DNA from: Prostheceraeus crozeri
Lineage: Eukaryota; Platyhelminthes; Polycladida; Euryleptidae
Length of the DNA: 64,000 bases
Assembly: GCA_907163375.1 (NCBI GenBank)
Contig: CAJQUW010013657.1
Span: 248,001-312,000 of the forward strand
Reading direction: 5' to 3'
Under the pieces are notes generated by a model that worked only from the letters and a program-made list of their open reading frames with translations, was not told the origin of the DNA and did no database searches. The translations under genes were made by a program, and so were the position numbers. This document shows positions 18,037 to 26,439 of this stretch, piece after piece; positions within the stretch are counted from its first letter, which is position 1; each line of letters opens with the position of its first letter.

Positions 18037-19328
18037 ATGAATTCTACAAATTCCGAAAATTTAATTAAATTAAAAATTGCTAATTTAGATTTATTAAATT
18101 ATCTATGAAACAAAAATAAAAACTCAAATTGTGTAAAATGTATGAAGGTAACGACATACAAAAAACATTAGAAAACTTTCCTGGATTTATTTGGAGTAAA
18201 TATTCGAAAGAAAAACATCTTCCTGGTCATTCATATACCGGTCCAGGAACTCGACTAGATATAAGACTAGATGAGAACAATAATCCGAAACCAGGTGAAG
18301 AACCAATAAATAGAGTAGATGCCGCCGCTTATAGACATGATTTAGCTTATCGAAATCATGATCTAAGTTCACGACACGCAGCTGATAAGATGATTCAAGA
18401 ATTAGATAGTATTCAGAATCCTTCCTTTAGAGAAAGAATCGAAAGAATGTTTGTTAAGAAAGCTTTACAAGCTAAAATATTATTCGGTCAGGGTTTAAAT
18501 GAAACGACAGCAAAGCTGTCTGAGAGCAACGCTCGAACCTACGCGTCCGAAATTCATAAAGAATACAGATGGCCTAAATATTTATTCAAAGTAAAAGTAT
18601 TTAATAATGATGATATTTGGAGTGCTGATCTTGTTCATATGCCGAATGAAAAAGATTATAAATACGCATTGACCGTTATAGACTTATATACACGATACGC
18701 TTGGGTAAAGCCTTTAAAAAATAAAAGTGGTCTATCAGTTAAATATGCGTTTGAAGAAATCTTTAAAGAAAGTAATAGAAAGCCAAGGAAATTGTTTGTC
18801 GATAAAGGATCGGAATTTTATAACCGAAACGTTCAGCCACTATTTGAAACTGTTTATTCAACTGAAAACGCTGGAAAGGCTGTAGTAATAGAAAGATTCA
18901 ATAGATCATTAAAAAATAAAATTTTCAAAAAATTTACTGAGCGAGGAAATCAGAAATGGTTGAAGATATTACCAGGAATTGTAGAGCAGTACAATAATAA
19001 AGTTCATTCTGGTATTGAAGAAACCCCAAAGAATGCTTCTGACGACCCTGATTTAATCCGAAAGAAAATATTCGAGAATAATTATTTGAATGAGAGTAAT
19101 CCGAATTTGCAGAAACTTAAGCCGAAATTTAAAATTGGTGATAGAGTTAGAATATTTAAGTATAAGAATAAATTTGAAAAGGGCTTCGTCGGATACTGGA
19201 CGAAAGAGATATTTGAAGTTTGTAAAATAAACCAAACTTATCGGATTACTTACGAAATCAAAGATTTAGATGATGAAAATATCAGAGTCCGATTTTATCA
19301 GAATGAATTACAACGAAGTGATTTTTAA
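18037..19328 (+). CDS. PLA2-like domain fused to a retroviral-type integrase
   Basis: The open frame is uninterrupted from ATG 18138 to 19328. An AAAATG start at 18037 is separated from it by a stop or shift. Residues about 36-90 (from 18129) hold YTGPGT and DAAAYRHDLAY, the calcium-loop and His-Asp signature of parvovirus-type phospholipase A2, with AADKMI after it. Residues about 160-300 are a DDE integrase core: SADLVHM, FVDKGSEF, VVIERFNRS (D-D-E). A chromo/SH3-like C-terminus with KIGDRVRI follows. No zinc-binding N-terminal domain is visible. A double-hairpin element (18507-18535) lies exactly at the domain junction and is read in frame. Confidence 0.9.
18507..18535. repeat. Double-hairpin element at the PLA2-integrase junction
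   Basis: GACAGCAAAGCTGTC (18507-18521, 6-bp stem), spacer TGA, GAGCAACGCTC (18525-18535, 4-bp stem). It is translated as AKLSESNAR without a stop. Confidence 0.85.
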
Positions 19329-19352
19329 TTATCATTTTCATTATTATTGGAA

Positions 19353-19799
19353 CTAACGTTTCGGGAATGAAATTCCCTTGTTCAATTCTAACATAATATC
19401 AAGAAATGGTACTCCTTTTTGTAATTTATACAAAACATAAAGACATAATTGACCACAGTAAGTTGTTCCTGGTTTTTGAATTTGAAATGTATTATAAATT
19501 CCATTGCCAAGTAATTTTTTAACTTCGTTTGTTGGAGGCAATCCATAAGAGTCGAAATAGTAATTATCTGCATTTTTATTAGACATACCTGCAGACCAAT
19601 GTACACCTTTTTGATCTGACGTATGAAGATTTGTTATGAAATTTATAGTTATTGTTGGCTTATTTTTGATCAATTGTAATTCGTCTCTCATTAGAACATG
19701 AAAATTCTTTATTCCTAATTGATTTGCAATTTCCTTTAGATCAAAATTTGTAGTTGTTTGCGTTCCATATAATTTTAAAAACTCATTTATGTTGCTCAT
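19353..19799 (-). CDS. Adenain-like cysteine protease
   Basis: 148 aa, intact, with ATG in the TTATAAAATG context. Catalytic-site candidates are HW in GVHWSAG, the Asp in YYFDSYG, and Gln/Cys in YCGQLCLYVLYKL, the order His-Asp-Cys of adenovirus protease (C5/Ulp1 clan). Length is short but within the Polinton range. It would mature capsid proteins. It is convergent with the integrase gene (25 bp apart). A perfect GGGAAT-GAA-ATTCCC hairpin overlaps its last codons (about 19363-19378). Confidence 0.88.
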   Translation of the reverse strand: MSNINEFLKLYGTQTTTNFDLKEIANQLGIKNFHVLMRDELQLIKNKPTITINFITNLHTSDQKGVHWSAGMSNKNADNYYFDSYGLPPTNEVKKLLGNGIYNTFQIQKPGTTYCGQLCLYVLYKLQKGVPFLDIMLELNKGISFPKR

Positions 19800-19894
19800 T
19801 TTATAATAAAAAATTTCTTAAGGGACCCCTAGAAGTTAGAAGGGAGGGGGTAGTAGAACTACGTTCAGATGTTATTGAAGGATATATTCTTGCG

Positions 19895-20393
19895 GTTTCT
19901 TCCACTTTTAAAGAAATATTTTTAGTCACATAATTTTAGTTATCTCATATTTTAAAAACCTGAAAAACGGATTTAAAAGACGTTTTTAAAAATACCAATT
20001 TTTTGATGTTGTGCCCTGGAACGGTCATGATTTTAAGGGGAGGGTGAAAAATTGTAATTCTCAAATTTGAGATTCTCAACTTTTATGATTTTCGGTGTCC
20101 TGGAACGGTCATGATTTAAGCGAGAAAATTGTAATTCTCAAATTTTGAGATTCTTAACTTTTCTGATTTTTTCGGTGTCCTGGAACGGTCATGATTTTGG
20201 GAGCAAAATGTAATTCTCAAATTTTGAGATTTTGAAAAAATTTGAAAAATTGGGTATTTTTAAAAACGCCTAAATTTATGAATTTAGGTCTTCATAACCT
20301 GAAAAAGGGTTCAAATTCATGAACTTATGTCGTTTTTAAAGATACTATTTTTTTGAATTTATGGTGTCCTGGAACGGCCTTTTGCCCATTACT
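19895..20393 (-). repeat. Right terminal inverted repeat
   Basis: Reverse complement of the left repeat, with four GTGTCCTGGAACGGTC iterons (about 20011, 20095, 20176 and 20364). Its inner end carries the TTTCTTTAAAA gene-start sequence with GTG instead of ATG. Similarity to 4690-4768 continues inwards to about 19845, so the right side preserves more of the terminal gene start than the left. Confidence 0.9.
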
Positions 20394-20671
20394 GTTGATT
20401 GACAATATTAGTATCGATCTATAGTTGTTATTAGCTCCTCATTAATGGAAAAATGAAGATAATTGAAAGCAAGAGACGTTGATAGTTGGCATACAAATCC
20501 AAATCTAATAGTGAGCCTGGTCAATGTTATCTTGCAGACTACGTATCCAATTCTCCATTCATGCTTCTGTCGATTATATGCGTATATCCACTGAACTAGA
20601 GTTACGCAAAATATGTACGTTACACTCAAACATTCGTGAAAAGAGAAAATCATCTCACTAATCAAACTAAC
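20394..20671. other. APMAP-like intron, right flank of the provirus
   Basis: AT-rich sequence between the provirus and exon 3. No further feature seen. Confidence 0.5.
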
Positions 20672-20782
20672 CTGTTTTCAGATCAATTTTGTAAAGTCCC
20701 AGATATGCGTCGACAACATACAAAAATTTGCCTGTTGGATCGACCCTCAATCCTAGCGGTCTACCACAAGTCACCGCGGATG
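20672..20782 (-). CDS. APMAP/strictosidine-synthase-like protein, exon 3
   Basis: 111 nt, phase 1 to phase 1. Acceptor TTTCAG precedes 20782 and donor GTTAGT follows 20672. The translation CGRPLGLRVDPTGKFLYVVD, then AYLGLYKID, aligns with CGRPLGIRAGPNGTLFVADAYKGLFEV of vertebrate APMAP. This is a strong match to a propeller blade. Confidence 0.9.
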
Positions 20783-22403
20783 CTGAAATCAGAGTGGAAA
20801 ATCAATATACTGAGCAAGATATAAGCGTTATATTCGTGGAATATTCTGAATTGCTTTAAAATAGTTATTCAGGGCTGTGATTGAAGTGCGACAAAGGACA
20901 CATCGTGTAGGAGCGGCTAAGAGGGCTAAATCAGCGCCAACCTCACTTATACTCTTATATCACATCTGTTGCGACATAGGGTTATGATGGATGCATATTT
21001 GGAAAAGAATTCATTGATCCCATTTGAGATCATGATGAAGGAAAATGAAACTGAGACGGAAATAGTAATGTATTAAGGTTATGACTAAGAAAACATGAAC
21101 TTCGATGGAAATCATAAATGAATTCGAAATATTTCGACCCAATGTTGTTTGTAAATGACTCTCCCTTAACCTAACGTATCTCATGATAATTGTAACTGCT
21201 TTCTTAAAGCTAGATAAATCTTATCTCAAAATTATCGATTAAGACATTAACACAAAATTAAACGTGTAGAACTACAATACCTGAAGAACATCAGGAAATC
21301 TTGTCAGATTTCGGAATGCCGCACTTGAATACTACCAGCTTCAAATTAGTACATAAGATTGTGAAAGACTCAACACTGCTTGTTCAATTTTCTGCGATAC
21401 AAGAAAAAATAGATCATTCCCTCAATGAATAGACGATTATTTATCAAAATAAAGATCGCCGATGCGTTTTGTCACGGAGGACAGTCTCAAGGGGTCTCAA
21501 CACTGCTTGACTTCATCTTCTCAGCGGTGCAAAACGGATACAAGACTTAAAATCTGAAATAGGATAATAAAATAATACATTGTCGAAATTCGCAAACCGC
21601 ATGTCGTCGAACAGATTTTGATGGGTCTATTTGTGTATGGATGGTGGCGACCGGGATTCAAGATTCAAATTCCCGCACTATTCCAGAGCGATTTCATCAA
21701 ATTTTCAGGCTCCTGTTTTTCCAATTATGTATCAGTATGCAATGCTGTCTCTTATTGCAATATCTATACAATGATTACACCACCGTTTGACATCTGCATT
21801 ATTAGGCAACCAAAAGTCTTCCGGAAAATAGAAGTTCGGTTACGAAATTATAATTCCACTTGATTGTAAGTGATCAGATGGTAAAGAATATAGGTCTTAT
21901 ATCGGAATTTTCGGGTACATTTCGAATTTCCGAAATCAAGTGAAATATTTTATTAAATTCCACTGTAATATCAGTTCTCCGTTAGTCTCTTAGACTGTCA
22001 GTCGTTCTCTACGGTTCGCTAATTGGATGCCCCTGACTTTACTCGTTGTCAGAAAACTAGGCTGGTAGTGTAGGCTTAATCAAGACTCACGGTCAACTGC
22101 TCGGACAAGAGAAATTACTCAGTCCTCTGAGCTTGGCAATGCAGATGGGGATAAAGCTCATAGGTCGAAAGTCTCGCTATTAGAAGCGATGTTGAGAATT
22201 GGACAACATTATTTGACCGCTAATTACATATGTACATGCTCATGCAATCAGAGGCAATCACGGCAACGCAAGATAATTCAACAGACCGACAAACACAATC
22301 TCTAACGACTTTCCCTATTCAAGCCTCTCAGCAACCCGGTGCATCCATCATCAGCAGAAGGTGATGTTGGATAATTCGAAAATGCACTTCGGTGTCAAGT
22401 GTA
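20783..22403. other. APMAP-like intron 2, no gene recognised
   Basis: Moderately AT-rich, with no ORF of note on either strand and no obvious repeat structure. Confidence 0.5.
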
Positions 22404-23045
22404 AAGATGAAAAGTACCACACTTGTCAATAAATTTATTCCAAAAATAAGAGGTCACGACGTTTCGGATGATGCTACAGCCATTGTCAAGTGGAATGAAC
22501 CAGTCTGCAAAAGAACACCAACTATCGAACATGAACGCTATTTACAAGTCTGTTTGCGGTAAGAACATCATGTTTCTAAAAACCATCATTAAGATTCAAT
22601 ACATTAGGTTGATTGGACCTAATAAAAGCAGATTCTAAAACTCTTCTGACTGTTGGGTTACTACAATAAGACAACACTGCAATTATCAAAATCAAACTTA
22701 AAAAGAAGTTTGTGATTAAACGAATGAGTGAAACGATGATTTCTCGAAGTATGAAGAGAAGAAGCAAAAGGAACAGATAAAAACTTAAAAAAGTCATTAC
22801 GATCGACAGGTCTGGAAAAAAAGAAAGTGGATTTAGCTTTAGTAAGAGATTTACATAAAACAGTGGACGGATAAGCAAGTTTAGAAAGAGATTGAGATAT
22901 GAAAGAAATTTCGTCATCCAAGAATTCAGGGCTACATAAACGCATAGCGCGTAAAAATAGACCTTGGGCAACATTAGTCTTAATAAAACGAGGATGAAAT
23001 GAAAAAAAAATGTAAGTAAGAATTCGAATAAGATGATTTCCTGAT
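22404..23045 (-). mobile_element. Penelope-like element fragment, minus-strand copy
   Basis: The minus strand encodes LCSPEFLDDEISFISQSLSK...FKFLSVPFASSLHTSRNHRF...KLLFKF, then jumps directly to DFDNCSVVLL. Compared with the plus-strand neighbour the whole GIY-YIG coding block (about 215 bp) is missing. 22404-22679 is the reverse complement of 23452-23731, including the hammerhead-like 3' part. Confidence 0.75.
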
Positions 23046-23137
23046 TTTGTGGCAAAAACACATATCGGTGGTGATTTTCAAAATCAATTTCTTACTGGTC
23101 AAATGGGCAACATTTTTAATGGGTTGGTGAATGATTC

Positions 23138-23731
23138 TTTTAAGTTTTTATCTGTTCCTTTTGCTTCTTCTCTTCATACTTCGAGAAATCATCGTTTCAC
23201 TCATTCGTTTAATCACAAACTTCTTTTTAAGTTTCCTAACACGATTCGTTCCTCTTTAAATAACAAATGTAAAAAAACTGAGTGCGGCATCTATAGCATC
23301 CCTTGTAAAAATTGTGAAAAATTGTATGTAGGAGAGACTGGCAGATCTTTTACCACTCGTTTTAAAGAACATAGAAAAGCAGTTGTAAATTTTGACATGA
23401 ATAACGCCCTTGCCCACCATTCCCACAATACCGGACATTTGATTGATTTTGATAATTGCAGTGTTGTCTTATTGTAGTAACCCAACAGTCAGAAGAGTTT
23501 TAGAATCTGCTTTTATTAGGTCCAATCAACCTAATGTATTGAATCTTAATGATGGTTTTTAGAAACATGATGTTCTTACCGCAAACAGACTTGTAAATAG
23601 CGTTCATGTTCGATAGTTGGTGTTCTTTTGCAGACTGGTTCATTCCACTTGACAATGGCTGTAGCATCATCCGAAACGTCGTGACCTCTTATTTTTGGAA
23701 TAAATTGACAAGTGTGGTAATTTTCATCTTC
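23138..23731 (+). mobile_element. Penelope-like element fragment, plus-strand copy with GIY-YIG endonuclease
   Basis: Encodes the RT-to-endonuclease linker and a GIY-YIG domain: GIYSIPC...KLYVGETGRSFTTRFKEH. The coding part ends at the TAG around 23562. The 3' UTR contains CCGAAACGTCGTGACC, preceded by a degenerate CTGA-type box. It forms an inverted pair with the minus-strand copy. 5' truncated: no RT palm motifs. Confidence 0.85.
23640..23690 (+). ncRNA. Degenerate hammerhead-ribozyme-like motif of the Penelope element
   Basis: CGAAACGTC preceded by the GCTGTAGCATCATC arm has the form of the minimal type I hammerheads reported in Penelope-like elements. The CUGANGA box is changed here (TTGACAA), so it is probably inactive. 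A reverse-complement copy lies at about 22470-22490. Confidence 0.35.
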
Positions 23732-23732
23732 A

Positions 23733-24510
23733 CAGCAGACGGCAAGCATCATAGCAGTGCTCTAACTCATCGGCGCCGAACCTTAACTCATCCATATTAC
23801 GCTTCTCCCTTTTCAGATGATCAGTAAGGGGTACTGCTTTGGTAGCGTAATCGGCAATGAACTCTCTATAACATCCTGTCAGACCCAGAAAGGATCTTAC
23901 ATGTTTATTCGCCGTAGCCCTCTCAGCTTCCAATATTATTTTAACATTCGTTTCGATCGGACGAACTTGTCCTAGGCGGACTTTATGACCAAGCACCTCC
24001 ATTTCAGTGCAAACCATGAGACACTTGCGTGACTTAACCATCAATCCGGAAGCATCCAATTGGGAGAGAACATCTTTCAGCACACGTGCTGCTGGACGAT
24101 GCGCATGGACAACAACATCGTCGAGATACGTAGTGACCTGAGGCATGCCGACCAAAATCTGTCGCAAGCACCTACTAAGCATTGAGCCTGAGTTCTTCAT
24201 CCCGAAGGGAGTACGAGTGAACTCGCATTTCGAATCGTGAGTCACGAGCGCCGTATTTGGCATGTCATCTTCGTGCAACGGAATCTGCCAATACACGCTC
24301 GTCATATCTAGTATTGAGAAGTATCTGTAATTTCCTGAAGTGTCAACTATGTCTTTGACGGGAAAAGAGGGCTGAGGGTCGAATTCTGTCAATCTATTTA
24401 GTTTCCTATAATCAATGCACATTCTGTTGCTACCATTATTTTTCCTAACAATAACGATCGGTGGACTGGCGTGAGGTGAAGAAGAATCAGTGTATGCCTA
24501 CTTATGTAGC
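23733..24510 (-). pseudogene. Ty3/gypsy reverse transcriptase fragment
   Basis: The minus-strand frame has MCIDYRKLN, FSILDMTSVYWQIPL, RTPFGMKNSGSMLSR, YLDDVVVHA (the catalytic Y-L-D-D box) and the connection HVRSFLGLTGCYREFI. Upstream residues ASPPIVIVRKNNGSNR extend it to about 24500. No protease, RNase H, integrase or LTR is visible nearby, so it is a truncated copy abutting the Penelope fragment. Confidence 0.88.
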
Positions 24511-24920
24511 GCACTTGAACTTTGATAATTTGGCTTTATGGATACTATCCGAAAATTCCTCCCCCCCCCCGAATGAAAACCCTGGCTCCGCGCCTGATCG
24601 GAAAATATCATTGAAAATATATTGTTTATAGCCCCAATAGAAAGATGATACCGTTATTTCAACGTCATCTTTATGATAAATCGAGATGAGTGCTATTGCA
24701 GCTCAATAGATCATTGGAAATATTAATATTCGATGTCGTGCAGCAAATTTTCAATGCTTGAAATTTACAATATACCATTTTACAGTAGAATGTCAAAAAA
24801 GAGCATCGCTTCTATGAATGTTTAATTCGTGTGAAAATATATCAGTGATCAGCGCTATATAGAAGCAAAATGCGGTAACACGATCAAGACTGTTATAGAG
24901 ATGAATGCAAGCTCACTTAC

Positions 24921-25019
24921 TACAATTATCAGGTCCGAGGGATGCAAACTCTTTCATTCTCCCTTCAATATCAATTTTCATGATCTTCCCGTTTAAGGTA
25001 CCGGTGTAGATATTATCAT
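24921..25019 (-). CDS. APMAP/strictosidine-synthase-like protein, exon 2
   Basis: 99 nt, phase 1 to phase 1. Acceptor ATTACAG precedes 25019 and donor GTAAGT follows 24921. It encodes DNIYTGTLNGKIMKIDIEGR, which corresponds to the first blade GDVMFTGTADGRVVKLENGE of APMAP. Confidence 0.88.
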
Positions 25020-25070
25020 CTGTAATTAAAACAATATTTTACAATAATATATCAGAAGTAAGGGTATGAA

Positions 25071-26082
25071 TAGGGCCCTGCGAGTCGGGTTTTTGTCAAC
25101 CTCGAGTCGAGTCGGACAAAATTTTCATCGATATTAGGAAGCAAATATGTGTTTAGGTCTACTTAGGTCAATAAAAGCAATGAAGAGAATAAGATATAAT
25201 GGCGACGCAAATCGTTGATGGAGTGAGTGTGTTATCCTTTATTAAGTACAGTATATGTAATTGTGGACATTAGATATACATTAAGCAAATGTAAAAAAAT
25301 CTATGCATGCAAGCATTTATTTGAATTGTTTTTGCAATAAATTTCTTAAAACCTTTTGTTAAAGCATTGTGTATATTTTACCTTGTAGACACATCATAAA
25401 ATAATTATAAAGCAAGCGTGCCACTTTTCTGAATACCGTACACGGTGTGAGAGAGAGAACATCGCTCAGTTACTATTAGCAAATTGACAAAGACCAATTT
25501 CATCTTTAACGAGTTAACTTAAACCTGTCTTTTTCGCAGTTATGAAGTGCTACGTCTACTGGTCGTTGTTAAATCTCAGAGAAACCCCTATTATTCAATA
25601 TTTATAGAAATTAACGGAGCTCGCAGTTTTTATTCAAGTTTTACACTATTACAATATGCCTAAATCGATTTTTGTGTTTTTATCTAATAGTAATCTATTC
25701 AGCCTATTGCATTTAAACAGCTTGTGTAGTCATTTATCACTTTAGAGAACAGTACATCATACTGTCTGATAAGCTAAAATAACAGGTTCGAATTGCGTTT
25801 TGCAAAGCTAAGTTTTTGAGATAGGAATAATTAATCTTCTCCCTTTGACTGATGTGATTGGCCGTCGTTAAATGTGACTGAATTTAGGGAACAATTCATT
25901 GCAACTTCAACAATATTGCTGTGACCAAAACATAATGCTGAATAAAACGTTAAAATGGTTAGATCATTAAAGAAATTCAATGTAATCGAAATAAAAAAGT
26001 TATGCAAACACGAGGTATTTTTACAACTGTTCGTCAACTCGACTCAAATACTCATCGTCGTTCGAGTACTTGCAGGGCCCTA
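25071..26082. mobile_element. Non-autonomous hAT-type element (1.0 kb) with 8-bp target duplication
   Basis: Ends TAGGGCCCTGC(G/A)AGT are in inverted orientation, flanked by an exact GGTATGAA duplication at 25063-25070 and 26083-26090. It has no transposase ORF and lies in APMAP-like intron 1. Confidence 0.92.
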
Positions 26083-26188
26083 GGTATGAAATGTTTCATC
26101 AAACTCGAAGCAGCTTGTGTCAAAACAGGCTATTACCTCATACTCGTATAATAGATAATAACAAACTACAATGGGACTTATCATCATA

Positions 26189-26403
26189 TTAATAGAATTT
26201 CATCCTTAATGACTCTATCGTATTAGGCAGGAATATCACTTCAGAAGTATGGATTTTTGCCACTTGTTTTTAATTTAGAAAATGAGATAGTGGAATGAGA
26301 CAAGGATGGAACTGCAGAGACGTAATGAATACAACATATATACTCTCTATCAGAAGAAACCTACCAGCTAAGTTTTAGAATTTTTTACAATATTGAAAGC
26401 GTT
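26189..26403. repeat. 215-bp direct repeat, copy 1
   Basis: Nearly identical to 28754-28907 plus 30341-30407 (copy 2, interrupted by the Tc1-like element). Both begin at TTAATAGAATTTC and end at GAAAGCGTT. It flanks the piggyBac remnant on the left. Confidence 0.9.
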
Positions 26404-26439
26404 ACACTAGAAATATTATACTAGAAATACGGGAGAAAA

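Larger units (their letters stand above)
2351..20393 (+). mobile_element. Polinton/Maverick (adintovirus-like) provirus, 18.0 kb
   Basis: The ends are AG(C/T)AATGGGCAAAAG and its complement, giving the AG...CT termini usual for Polintons. The flanking hexamers are GATGAT (2345-2350) and GTTGAT (20394-20399), a 5/6 match to a 6-bp target duplication. Gene order: membrane protein, unknown, penton-like, ATPase (all +); PolB and clamp-like (-); fibre-like, hydrophobic protein, major capsid, second hydrophobic protein, PLA2-integrase (+); protease (-). This is the standard Polinton/adintovirus set. Frameshifts in the ATPase, penton, capsid and clamp-like genes suggest a non-autonomous copy, although several fall in A-runs and could be assembly errors. 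Confidence 0.93.

Noticed and set aside
2339-20399. 9-bp direct repeat ACTGTTGAT as the provirus target duplication
   Set aside because: It would leave 6 unmatched bases at the left end; AG...CT ends with a 6-bp near-match fit Polinton practice better, though the alternative is not excluded.
22576-23061. Leu/Phe-rich minus-strand ORF resembling a membrane protein
   Set aside because: It lies in another frame over the Penelope fragment; the real frame is 22661-22945.
23733-24510. Complete Ty3/gypsy element
   Set aside because: No LTRs, integrase, RNase H or gag nearby.
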